Positions 18,032-25,604 of a stretch of 47,407 nt of DNA are shown in pieces. Under the pieces are notes generated by a model. It had not been told where the DNA came from and searched no databases. It saw nothing but the letters and a program-made list of their open reading frames with translations. The position numbers were made by a program, and so were the translations under genes. The number at the start of each line of letters is the position of its first letter. Position 1 is the first letter of the stretch. The stretch is from the NCBI GenBank assembly GCA_015067255.1, contig SVMS01000012.1:1-47407 (forward strand), read 5' to 3'. The stretch is from Oscillospiraceae bacterium. Lineage in GTDB: Bacteria > Bacillota > Clostridia > Oscillospirales > SIG519.

Positions 18032-19369
18032 ATGGCAATAAAACTTTGTGAAAAATATCTTAACGGATTTGTAAACTCCCACGAAATAGAGGCTATTTCT
18101 CCTGCAGTTTCTGCAGCTCATAAAACATTGCACGAAAAAAGCGGCTTAGGAAGCGATTTTTTAGGTTGGACAGACCTGCCTTTTTCTTATGACAAAGAAG
18201 AATTTTCAAGAATTAAGGCTGCTGCCGAAAAAATCAAAAAAAGCTGTGATATCTTTATAGTTATAGGTATAGGCGGCTCATATTTAGGTGCACGCAGTGC
18301 TATCGAGTTTTTAAAATCTCCTTTTTATAACAATATGAAAAAGGACACTCCCGATATTTATTTTGCCGGCAATAACATAAGCTCTACCTATCTTTCAGAG
18401 CTTCTTTCTCTTTGCGAAGGCAAGGATATTTGTCTTAATGTAATTTCAAAATCAGGAACTACAACAGAGCCTGCTGTTGCTTTCAGAATTTTCAAAGATC
18501 TTATTGAAAAGAAATACGGTAAAGAGGAAGCTAAAAACAGAATTTTCTGCACTACCGACAAAGCAAGAGGAACTCTTAAAGCTCTTGCCGACAAAGAGGG
18601 CTACGAAAGCTTTGTCATAGCTGACGATATAGGCGGCAGATATTCTGTTCTCACTGCAGTAGGCCTTCTTCCTATTGCCGTTTGCGGCGCTGATATAGAC
18701 GCTATAATGAAGGGCGCGCAGGATGCTTGCAAGGCGTTTGAAAATGACGATATAGAAAACAATGATTGCTACCGTTATGCCGCGCTTAGAAACATTTTAT
18801 ACAGAAAAGGCAAAACAACAGAGCTTCTTGTAAACTACGAGCCTTCTCTCGTTCAGTTTTCCGAATGGTTTAAACAGCTTTACGGAGAAAGCGAAGGCAA
18901 GGATAACAAGGGTATTTTCCCCGCTTCCGTTTCTTTCTCTACTGACCTTCACTCTTTGGGACAGTATATTCAAGAAGGTATGAGAAATCTTTTTGAAACT
19001 GTTATATGGGTTAAAAAATCCCGCTATGAAATTGATATAATTGATGATGAGGCAAATGCAGACGGTCTTAATTTCTTAACAGGCAAAAAGCTTTCCTTTG
19101 TAAATCAAAAGGCATATCAAGGCACAATTTTAGCTCATAACGACGGCGGTGTGCCCAATATAGTTTTAGAGCTTGATGCTCAGGATGAATACAACTACGG
19201 CTATATGGTTTATTTCTTTGAAAAAGCTTGCGGTATTTCCGGATATATTTTAGGAGTAAATCCTTTCAATCAGCCCGGAGTTGAAGCATATAAGAAAAAT
19301 ATGTTTGCTCTTTTAGGCAAGCCCGGATATGAATCCGAAAAAGAAGCTCTCGAAAAACGTTTAGACTAA
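18032..19369 (+). CDS. pgi: Glucose-6-phosphate isomerase
   Basis: Interconverts glucose-6-phosphate and fructose-6-phosphate in glycolysis and gluconeogenesis. The 445-residue length is typical of the short Firmicute form. Visible family motifs are the sugar-phosphate site [14 protein letters not shown] (about 78-91), the SIS-type [10 protein letters not shown], the catalytic region [14 protein letters not shown], and [12 protein letters not shown]. It has its own promoter-like sequence and a strong ribosome site, so it is probably a single-gene unit. Confidence 0.96.
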   Translation: MAIKLCEKYLNGFVNSHEIEAISPAVSAAHKTLHEKSGLGSDFLGWTDLPFSYDKEEFSRIKAAAEKIKKSCDIFIVIGIGGSYLGARSAIEFLKSPFYNNMKKDTPDIYFAGNNISSTYLSELLSLCEGKDICLNVISKSGTTTEPAVAFRIFKDLIEKKYGKEEAKNRIFCTTDKARGTLKALADKEGYESFVIADDIGGRYSVLTAVGLLPIAVCGADIDAIMKGAQDACKAFENDDIENNDCYRYAALRNILYRKGKTTELLVNYEPSLVQFSEWFKQLYGESEGKDNKGIFPASVSFSTDLHSLGQYIQEGMRNLFETVIWVKKSRYEIDIIDDEANADGLNFLTGKKLSFVNQKAYQGTILAHNDGGVPNIVLELDAQDEYNYGYMVYFFEKACGISGYILGVNPFNQPGVEAYKKNMFALLGKPGYESEKEALEKRLD

Positions 19370-19398
19370 TTGCACAAAAATTTTATTACTTTTTTTAG

Positions 19399-19427
19399 TT
19401 GCAAAATTTACGGATTTATAGTACAAT
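19399..19427 (+). promoter_or_regulatory. Promoter of the small P-loop gene
   Basis: TTGCAA (19399-19404) and TACAAT (19422-19427) lie 17 bases apart. AAAGGAGG and ATG 19450 follow at the expected distance. This supports starting the gene at 19450 and not further upstream. Confidence 0.65.
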
Positions 19428-19449
19428 TAAACAAAAGGAGGAATTTCTA

Positions 19450-19851
19450 ATGGTAAAAGTAATTATGGGATTAAAAGGCATGGGCAAAACAAAGTCACTT
19501 ATTGATATGGTGAACACAGCAGTCAAAGAGGATCACGGCGATGTTATTTGTATTGAAAAAGGTACTAAGCTTACCTATGATATTAAATATACAGCAAGAC
19601 TAATTGATATTTCTCAATTTGATATTAAAAGCTATAACTCTTTCTTAGCATTCTTAAGTGGACTTATGGCAGGAAATCATGATATTACTTCAATTTACAT
19701 TGACAGTATTTTCAAATTCTGCCCCGATAACTTAGAAGAGTTTGCACAGTTCCTTAATGATGTTGAAGCTTTAGCTGAAGGAAAAACTGTTGTTATCACA
19801 GTTTCTTATGACAGCAATCTTGCAACTGACGCAATCAAAAAATATTTCTAA
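19450..19851 (+). CDS. Small P-loop protein of unknown function
   Basis: A 133-residue protein beginning MVKVIMGLKGMGKTKSL, with a Walker A motif G-L-K-G-M-G-K-T in the first 15 residues. A hydrophobic strand ending in Asp (ITSIYIDSI) could be Walker B. There is no signal peptide or membrane segment. The fold suggests a compact nucleotide-binding protein, but no family with a known role is recognised. It has a private promoter and a strong terminator on each side of an 80- to 90-base gap, so it is a single-gene unit. Confidence 0.75.
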   Translation: MVKVIMGLKGMGKTKSLIDMVNTAVKEDHGDVICIEKGTKLTYDIKYTARLIDISQFDIKSYNSFLAFLSGLMAGNHDITSIYIDSIFKFCPDNLEEFAQFLNDVEALAEGKTVVITVSYDSNLATDAIKKYF

Positions 19852-19858
19852 ATTATAT

Positions 19859-19890
19859 GCTGCACCTTTTTGAAAAGGTGCAGCTCTTTT
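19859..19890 (+). terminator. Terminator after the P-loop gene
   Basis: GCTGCACCTTTT (19859-19870) pairs with AAAAGGTGCAGC (19873-19884), followed by TCTTTT. It isolates the P-loop gene from the downstream MATE unit. Confidence 0.85.
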
Positions 19891-19912
19891 ATGCTATGTA
19901 ATCAATCACAAA

Positions 19913-19941
19913 TTGACTTTATTGACAATATATGTTACAAT
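19913..19941 (+). promoter_or_regulatory. Promoter of the MATE exporter unit
   Basis: TTGACT (19913-19918) and TACAAT (19936-19941) are 17 bases apart. The predicted transcript start falls around 19948, right at the base of the structured leader. Confidence 0.7.
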
Positions 19942-19948
19942 AATTACT

Positions 19949-20031
19949 ACTATTGTCGTAAGGCAAACACAGTATAATAGTGATGCCGGATAAAACAACT
20001 GCATTTATGCGGGTTCTTATCCGGCGTTTTT
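19949..20031 (+). ncRNA. Riboswitch-like leader with terminator; candidate guanidine-IV (mepA) riboswitch
   Basis: A first stem ACTATT/AATAGT (19949-19954 with 19976-19981) encloses a loop containing GGCA (19962-19965). GGCA can pair with TGCC (19984-19987), which overlaps the 5' arm of the terminator. The terminator itself is GCCGGATAA (19985-19993) with TTATCCGGC (20017-20025) and a run of T to 20031, directly before the MATE gene. Pairing of the loop with the terminator arm would prevent termination, giving an ON switch. The gene context (MATE exporter in a clostridial genome) and this loop-to-terminator design fit the guanidine-IV class. The class name is from memory of its architecture and was not checked against a covariance model. 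Confidence 0.55.
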
Positions 20032-20052
20032 ATGCAAATTAGGGAGATAGTT

Positions 20053-21423
20053 ATGAGTAAAGCACAAAATTTTACAGAAGGAAAAATTTTTTCACCGCTT
20101 ATGCGTTTTTCGTTGCCTGTTTTGCTAGCACTGTTTTTACAAGCGATGTATAGCGGGATTGACCTTTTAATCGTTGGACAGTTTGGTGGCGATAATGCAG
20201 ATATATTTGTATCAGCAGTATCTACAGGCAGCCAGATTATGATGACAGTAACTTTTGTAGTATCCTCTCTTGCTATGGGACTTACCGTATATGTCGCCGA
20301 GAAAATCGGAGCCGGAAAACGAGAAGAAGCAGGTCAAATTATCGGTAGCGGCATAAGCCTTTTTAGTATTATTTCTATCATTTTAACAGTTGTTATGGTT
20401 CTTGCTTCTTCGGCTCTTGCACAGATTATGCACGCTCCTAAAGAGGCTTTTGATAATACGGTATTTTATATTGCCATTTGTTCAGCAGGAATGTTATTTA
20501 TAGTGGCATACAACTTGGTAGGTAGTATTTTCAGAGGCATCGGCGATTCAAAAATACCACTCCTTACGGTAGCTATTGCTTGTGTATTAAATATTTTAGG
20601 CGATTTATTACTTGTGGCAGTTTTTGATTTGGGTGCTGTTGGGGCTGCACTTGCAACTATTTTTGCTCAAGCAATGAGTGTGGTTATTTCATTGTTTATT
20701 GTAAGAAAACGCAAAATGCCATTTGATTTTTCACGAAAATATATTCGTCCTAATTCTATACATATCAAAGCAATTCTACGCTTAGGAACACCTATAGCTC
20801 TGCAAGACCTGCTTGTCAGCATTTCTTTTCTTGTAATCCTTGCCATTGTTAACGAGTTAGGGCTTAATGAATCGGCAGGCATCGGTGTTGCGGAAAAGGT
20901 ATGCGCATTCATTATGCTGATTCCGTCATCCTTTATGCAATCAATGTCTGCTTTTGTTGCTCAAAATATAGGCGCATTAAAATATGACCGTGCAAAAAAA
21001 GCCTTGTGGTACGGTATAGCTTCTTCTTTGGCAGTTGGTATTGTTGTTGGGTATTTCTCTTTCTTCCACGGCGATATCCTTGCAAGAATATTTGCAAAGG
21101 ATGCCGCTATTATCGTGCCTGCGGCTGATTACTTAAAAGCATATGCCATCGACTGTGTTCTTACCTCATTTCTGTTTTGCTTTATGGGATACTTTAACGG
21201 TTGCGGTAATACAACCTTCGTTATGATTCAAGGTATTATCGGCGGTATATGTGTTCGACTTCCGGTGTCATGGGCAATGAGTAAGCTTATGCCTGTATCA
21301 CTGTTCCGCATCGGTCTTGCAACTCCCATATCTTCGGCTATTCAAATAATTTTATGTGTTAGCTTTTTTATTATTATGCAACGGATGCAAAATAAAAAGG
21401 TTATTCAGCAAACTTTGCAGTAA
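20053..21423 (+). CDS. MATE-family multidrug/cation efflux transporter
   Basis: Predicted 12-helix membrane antiporter of 456 residues, of the NorM/MepA superfamily. The start is chosen at ATG 20053, six bases after AGGGAG. ATG 20032 lies inside the terminator tail of the leader. The first helix region shows FSLPVLLALFLQAMYSGIDL followed by GGDNADIFVSAVS, typical for MATE proteins, and the second half repeats the pattern (RLGTPIALQDLLVSISF). Export of cationic compounds is the usual role. If the leader is a guanidine-IV riboswitch, guanidinium or a related compound is the likely trigger. The unit is bounded upstream by a terminator. Codon choice looks slightly different from neighbours, which could mean acquisition, but this is an impression. 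Confidence 0.88.
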   Translation: MSKAQNFTEGKIFSPLMRFSLPVLLALFLQAMYSGIDLLIVGQFGGDNADIFVSAVSTGSQIMMTVTFVVSSLAMGLTVYVAEKIGAGKREEAGQIIGSGISLFSIISIILTVVMVLASSALAQIMHAPKEAFDNTVFYIAICSAGMLFIVAYNLVGSIFRGIGDSKIPLLTVAIACVLNILGDLLLVAVFDLGAVGAALATIFAQAMSVVISLFIVRKRKMPFDFSRKYIRPNSIHIKAILRLGTPIALQDLLVSISFLVILAIVNELGLNESAGIGVAEKVCAFIMLIPSSFMQSMSAFVAQNIGALKYDRAKKALWYGIASSLAVGIVVGYFSFFHGDILARIFAKDAAIIVPAADYLKAYAIDCVLTSFLFCFMGYFNGCGNTTFVMIQGIIGGICVRLPVSWAMSKLMPVSLFRIGLATPISSAIQIILCVSFFIIMQRMQNKKVIQQTLQ

Positions 21424-21467
21424 AAATCCGTTGAGGCTGTTTGCTGTTGCTTTTTTATATTAAATTC

Positions 21468-21496
21468 TTGCATTGAATGACTATTTATGGTATTAT
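21468..21496 (+). promoter_or_regulatory. Promoter-like sequence before the structured leader of nusB
   Basis: TTGCAT (21468-21473) and TATTAT (21491-21496) lie 17 bases apart. A transcript would start near 21503, two bases before the first base of the inverted repeat that closes the structured element. Confidence 0.55.
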
Positions 21497-21504
21497 ATAG
21501 GTTA

Positions 21505-21777
21505 GGGTAGAACAAACAATCCGAACACGCCTCAAAGCGTAATCTTTCGGTGCTTTTCACCCAATTTATTCTTGCAAGGCGCGAGCCTTGCTTCGCCTAA
21601 ATTTGTCAAAAATCCCTCGAAATCTTTTTACTTTGAGGTCAAAGATTTTAAAAAGAGAGGATTTTTGGTAAGACAAGGCAAAAACGGAGTTAATCCTCAA
21701 TGGATTAACGAGTATTTTAACGCAGGATAAGCGAAAATCCGCCTTTTTAAAACGAGTTTGGATTATTTGCTCTACCC
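21505..21777. repeat. 273-bp multi-hairpin element closed by 25-bp imperfect inverted repeats
   Basis: The gap between the MATE gene and nusB (about 420 bases) has no gene. Its ends, 21505-21529 and 21753-21777, are inverted repeats with 21 of 25 positions matching (GGGTAGA, CAAA, AATCC and AAC blocks conserved). Inside are GCAAGGC-GCGA-GCCTTGC (21574-21591, a GNRA tetraloop), CAAAAATCC/GGATTTTTG (21607-21615 with 21659-21667) enclosing AAATCTTT/AAAGATTT (21620-21627 with 21641-21648), and GTTAATCC/GGATTAAC (21689-21696 with 21702-21709). It could be a structured leader RNA of the nusB operon or a MITE-like repeat. The promoter placement favours the first, the terminal repeats fit either. Confidence 0.7.
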
Positions 21778-21839
21778 TATATTAGAATGTCAAAAGAAAG
21801 GATATATATTTCGCATTTTGCAAATATACGGATAATAGT

Positions 21840-22232
21840 ATGACAAGACACGAAGAAAGAGAAAGCGTTTTTTGCCTGTGCTTTGAATATTCCCTCAACA
21901 TCACTCCCACTCAGGAGCTTATTGAGCTTGCTCAGCTTTGCAGGGAGCTTGTTGTTACAGAATATGTCGAAAAAACCTTTTTGGGAATAATCGAGCACCG
22001 AAAAGAAATAGACGAAAAAATAAATGAAAATATTAAAGGCTGGAAGCTTGAACGTCTTTCAAAGGTTTCTTTGGCTGTTTTGCGACTTGCGGTTTATGAA
22101 ATTCTTTTTGCTGAAGGTGTCCCCGAAAGCGTAGCAATAAACGAAGCTGTTGAGCTTGCAAAGGCTTATGATACCGACGAAGCTCCCTCTTTCATAAACG
22201 GAGTTTTAGGCTCAATTTCAAGAACAAAATGA
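21840..22232 (+). CDS. nusB: Transcription antitermination factor NusB
   Basis: RNA-binding all-helical protein that joins NusE (S10) at boxA to drive rRNA antitermination. The 130 residues show the family features: the opening RHEERESVFCLCFEYS, W..ERLSKVSLAVLRLAVYEIL in the second half, and the closing VPESVAINEAVELAKAYDTDEAPSFINGVLG. ATG 21840 has only a weak GGATAATAG ribosome site, so the structured region upstream may affect translation. It is the first gene of a tight run (nusB, TsaD-like, xseA, xseB, ispA). Confidence 0.93.
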   Translation: MTRHEERESVFCLCFEYSLNITPTQELIELAQLCRELVVTEYVEKTFLGIIEHRKEIDEKINENIKGWKLERLSKVSLAVLRLAVYEILFAEGVPESVAINEAVELAKAYDTDEAPSFINGVLGSISRTK

Positions 22233-23155
22233 GTAACAGTTATTTTTTAGCAATAGATACAAGTAACTATACTACATCTGCCGCTCTTTACTGTCCCGAA
22301 AGCCGACAAATGCTTTCCGAAACTTTGCTTTTACCCGTAAAGCAAGGAGAAAAAGGGTTACGGCAGTCAGATGCGGTATTTTTGCATACAAAACAGCTTT
22401 CCGAAATTCTCTGTCCTCTTATAAGAGGTAAAAAAATATCAGCAGTTGGCGCTTCCATAAAGCCGAGAAATCAAGAGGGCTCATATATGCCCTGCTTTCT
22501 TGTGGGAGAAAACACTGCAAAATCCATAGCCGCTGCCTTAGATGTTCCCTTTTATGCCTTTTCTCATCAAGAGGGACATATAGCCGCTGCTCTTTTCGGA
22601 GCAGGAAGGCTTGATTTATGGGATGAAAAAATTCTTGCCTTTCACGTATCGGGAGGAACAACGGAATCTGTAATCAAAACAGAGGACGGAAGAATTGAAA
22701 TTTTAGGCGGCACTGCCGACATCAGTGCAGGTCAGCTTATTGACCGTGCAGGTGTTATGATGGGGCTTGATTTTCCCTGCGGAAAGCAAATAGAAAAATT
22801 AGCTTTAAACAGCACCTACACTCAAAAAATTAAAATTTCAAATAAAAACGGATTTATCAATCTTTCCGGCTTTGAAAATAAAGCAAAGGAGCTTTATTTT
22901 CAAAGTGCAGATAAGGAAAAGGTTGCTTCTTTTGTAATAGAATGTATAGTTCAAGGCTTGGAGCATCTTACCTTGGCGGCAATTCAAAAGCACGGTCAGC
23001 TACCTATTATATACTCCGGCGGTGTTATGTCCTGTAAGCATATACAACAATATTTTAAAGAAAAATACGGCGGTATTTTTTCACCGCCTCAGTATTCCTG
23101 CGATAATGCTGCAGGTATAGCCGTACTTACTCAAAACCAATTTAAAAGGCGGTAA
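22229..23155 (+). CDS. TsaD/Kae1-like (peptidase M22 family) paralogue
   Basis: An ASKHA-fold protein of 308 residues related to TsaD, the enzyme that makes threonylcarbamoyl adenosine on tRNA. The N-terminal AIDTSNYTTSAAL is the nucleotide-site strand. The metal-binding pair is kept as H113 and H117 (SHQEGH, versus HMEGH in TsaD), and the phosphate loop is HVSGGTTE instead of VSGGHT. CDNAAGIA ends the family pattern. It is about 30 residues shorter than standard TsaD and the changed loops suggest a divergent paralogue rather than the main enzyme. Its ATG overlaps the nusB stop by 4 bases. Confidence 0.8.
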   Translation: MSNSYFLAIDTSNYTTSAALYCPESRQMLSETLLLPVKQGEKGLRQSDAVFLHTKQLSEILCPLIRGKKISAVGASIKPRNQEGSYMPCFLVGENTAKSIAAALDVPFYAFSHQEGHIAAALFGAGRLDLWDEKILAFHVSGGTTESVIKTEDGRIEILGGTADISAGQLIDRAGVMMGLDFPCGKQIEKLALNSTYTQKIKISNKNGFINLSGFENKAKELYFQSADKEKVASFVIECIVQGLEHLTLAAIQKHGQLPIIYSGGVMSCKHIQQYFKEKYGGIFSPPQYSCDNAAGIAVLTQNQFKRR

Positions 23156-23162
23156 CAAAAAT

Positions 23163-24377
23163 ATGCCCGAAAAAAAGCTTGTACTGTCGGTTAAAGAACT
23201 TAATAATTACGTAAAACTGCTTTTAGAAGGAGATGTAAATTTATCCTCCTGCTATGTCAAGGGCGAGATTTCCAATTTTACAAATCACTATAAAAGCGGT
23301 CACTTTTATATGAGCTTAAAGGACGAAGAGTCTGCCATTCGTGCTGTTATGTTCAAGGGTAATACCCAAAAGCTCAAATTTATGCCTAAGGACGGTATGA
23401 AGGTAATAGCTTTGGGACGTGTTTCTGTCTTTGCCCGTGACGGTCAGTATCAATTTTATATAGAAAATATGATACCCGATGGAATAGGCGACTTAAATTT
23501 AGCTTATGAACAGCTTAAAGAAAAGCTTGCTTCAGAAGGTCTTTTCAGCCTCGAAAGAAAGAAAAAAATCCCTAAAATTCCGTCAACTGTCGGAGTTATT
23601 ACTGCTCCTACAGGTGCGGCTATAAGAGATATTATAAATGTTTTAGGACGCCGCTTCCCTATGGCAAGGGTTATTTTATACCCTGTGCTTGTTCAGGGTG
23701 ACGGCGCTCCCGAGCAAATAGCTACAGCCTTAAAATATTTTAATCAAAATCCCGTAGATGTTATTATCTGCGGACGTGGCGGCGGCTCTCTTGAAGATTT
23801 ATGGGCATTTAACGATGAAAACGTTGCAAGAACAATTGCTTCTTCAAATGTACCTGTAATTTCTGCAGTAGGACACGAAACCGATTTTACAATTGCCGAT
23901 TTTGTCGCTGACCTCAGAGCGCCCACTCCCTCTGCCGCTGCTGAGCTTGCCGTTCCCGACACAGCAGAGCTTATAACTAAATTTGACAATGTTTCAAAAA
24001 GATTAGAGCTTATTGTAGCAAGAGATATAAGCAATTACAGAGAAAAGCTTAAGCGTCTTTCCGAAAGCCAATTTTTAAAAAATCCGCAACGGTATATAGA
24101 CGAAAAAAAACTTGCGGCGGATTTTATTATAAACAAGCTTGAAAACAGCTCAAAGCTTTTATTTAACAAAAAAAGCGACTCTCTTGGAGTTCTTGCCGCA
24201 AAGCTTGACGCTTTAAGTCCCCTATCTGTTTTAAGCAGAGGCTTTTCCTTTGCCAGCAAGGAAGGAAAGGTCATAAACAGCGTTAAAGCTTTAAAAGAGG
24301 GCGACTCTCTTAATATTAATCTTAAAGACGGAAATGCTCAATGTATTGTTGAAAGGATTGAATGTACCAATGAATGA
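23163..24377 (+). CDS. xseA: Exodeoxyribonuclease VII large subunit
   Basis: Catalytic subunit of exonuclease VII, which degrades single-stranded DNA from both ends. The 404 residues comprise an N-terminal OB fold (about 1-105, with YVKGEISNFTNHYKSGHFYM), a catalytic domain with GRGGGSLEDLWAFNDE and SAVGHETDFTIADFVADLRA, then a coiled-coil region and a short C-terminal segment. It starts 7 bases after the previous gene and overlaps xseB by 8 bases. Confidence 0.95.
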   Translation: MPEKKLVLSVKELNNYVKLLLEGDVNLSSCYVKGEISNFTNHYKSGHFYMSLKDEESAIRAVMFKGNTQKLKFMPKDGMKVIALGRVSVFARDGQYQFYIENMIPDGIGDLNLAYEQLKEKLASEGLFSLERKKKIPKIPSTVGVITAPTGAAIRDIINVLGRRFPMARVILYPVLVQGDGAPEQIATALKYFNQNPVDVIICGRGGGSLEDLWAFNDENVARTIASSNVPVISAVGHETDFTIADFVADLRAPTPSAAAELAVPDTAELITKFDNVSKRLELIVARDISNYREKLKRLSESQFLKNPQRYIDEKKLAADFIINKLENSSKLLFNKKSDSLGVLAAKLDALSPLSVLSRGFSFASKEGKVINSVKALKEGDSLNINLKDGNAQCIVERIECTNE

Positions 24378-24609
24378 AAATAATATAAGCTTTGAAACAG
24401 CCCTGAAACGCTTAGAAGAAATCGTAAAAGCTCTTGAAAGCGGTAATGCGCCCTTAGACGATGCTATAAAGCTTTTTGAAGAAGGCGTTGCTCTTACAGG
24501 GCATTGTAACACCCTTTTGAAAAAAGCAGAGCAAAAAGTGACAATGCTTGTTTCCGACAAGGAAACCTCTCAGATGACAGAACAAAATTTTGATACAAGT
24601 AATCTTTAG
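24370..24609 (+). CDS. xseB: Exodeoxyribonuclease VII small subunit
   Basis: A 79-residue helical protein that binds the coiled coil of XseA. The family pattern SFETALKRLEEIVKALESGNAPLDDAIKLFEEG is present. ATG 24370 overlaps the end of xseA and follows GAAAGGAT; the longer reading frame to 24334 lies within xseA. The last 20 residues are polar and probably disordered. Confidence 0.93.
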   Translation: MNENNISFETALKRLEEIVKALESGNAPLDDAIKLFEEGVALTGHCNTLLKKAEQKVTMLVSDKETSQMTEQNFDTSNL

Positions 24610-24617
24610 GTGAAGCT

Positions 24618-25502
24618 ATGAATTATAAAGATAAATTTTTGCAGTTTTCAGAAATGGCAAATGAATATATTTCAACCTCTGTTCCAAAGGAAAACAGTCT
24701 TCAAAAAACTATTTTTGAAGCTATGAATTACAGCCTTTGTGCAGGCGGAAAGCGTCTTCGTCCCGTTCTTGTGTTAAGCTTCTGCGAAGCTTGCGGTCAA
24801 GATGCTGTAAAGGCACTCCCCTTTGCAGCTGCAATTGAGATGATACACACGTATTCTTTGATACACGATGACTTACCCTGTATGGATAATGACGATTTGC
24901 GAAGAGGCAGACCTACAAGCCACAAGGTATTCGGAGAAGGTATTGCTGTACTTGCAGGAGATGCACTGCTTAACTTTGCCGCCGAAACTATTATAAACAA
25001 AGGAAAAGAGGCAGGCTTTAGTGATACTTGTCTTTTAAAGGCATTAAACGAGCTTTACACTGCTTCCGGAGCTTACGGAATGATAGGCGGTCAGGTTATA
25101 GATTTAGAGCACGAAAATAAAGAAATTTCTTTTGACAATTTGCGAAAGCTTCATTCTCTTAAGACAGGCGCTCTTATTAAAGCCGCTTGTGCTTTAGGCT
25201 GTATTGCCGCTGAGAGATACGATATGCTTGAAAAAGCGTACGCTTACGGTGATGCTTTAGGAAGAGCCTTTCAGGTTACCGATGATATTCTCGATGTTAT
25301 AAGCACAAACGAGGATATGGGAAAAACAGTAGGCAAGGATGCAAACGAGGGAAAAGCCACCTATGTAACTCTTTGTTCCTTGGAAAAAGCGAAAGAATAT
25401 GCACTTCAATATACCAAAGAAGGAATAGAAGCTGCTCAGCACTTTGAAAATTCAGAGTATTTAGAATGGATTTGCAACTATGTGCTTAGCAGAAAGTCTT
25501 AA
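24618..25502 (+). CDS. ispA: Polyprenyl (farnesyl/geranylgeranyl) diphosphate synthase
   Basis: Chain-elongating prenyltransferase that condenses isopentenyl diphosphate with allylic diphosphates, feeding quinone-independent lipid carriers and other isoprenoids. The 294-residue protein has the first aspartate-rich motif HDDLPCMDNDDLRRG (84-95), GGKRLRP near the N-terminus, and the second motif DDILD near residue 226. Position after xseB is the usual Firmicute order, although dxs does not follow here. Product chain length cannot be set from sequence alone. Confidence 0.92.
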   Translation: MNYKDKFLQFSEMANEYISTSVPKENSLQKTIFEAMNYSLCAGGKRLRPVLVLSFCEACGQDAVKALPFAAAIEMIHTYSLIHDDLPCMDNDDLRRGRPTSHKVFGEGIAVLAGDALLNFAAETIINKGKEAGFSDTCLLKALNELYTASGAYGMIGGQVIDLEHENKEISFDNLRKLHSLKTGALIKAACALGCIAAERYDMLEKAYAYGDALGRAFQVTDDILDVISTNEDMGKTVGKDANEGKATYVTLCSLEKAKEYALQYTKEGIEAAQHFENSEYLEWICNYVLSRKS

Positions 25503-25509
25503 TTTATTA

Positions 25510-25538
25510 TTGATTTTAAAGCATATTTTTGATATAAT
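25510..25538 (+). promoter_or_regulatory. valS promoter
   Basis: TTGATT (25510-25515) and TATAAT (25533-25538) are 17 bases apart. About 66 bases separate the -10 hexamer from ATG 25605, too short for a T-box leader. Confidence 0.65.
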
Positions 25539-25604
25539 AAGGGTTAAATTGCGTTAATTTTAAAATTAAAATATAAATTGCACGAAAAAGGAATGTGAAT
25601 TACG

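Noticed and set aside
25503-25604. T-box riboswitch before valS
   Set aside because: The leader from the promoter to ATG is about 60 bases and has no T-box sequence or specifier stem.
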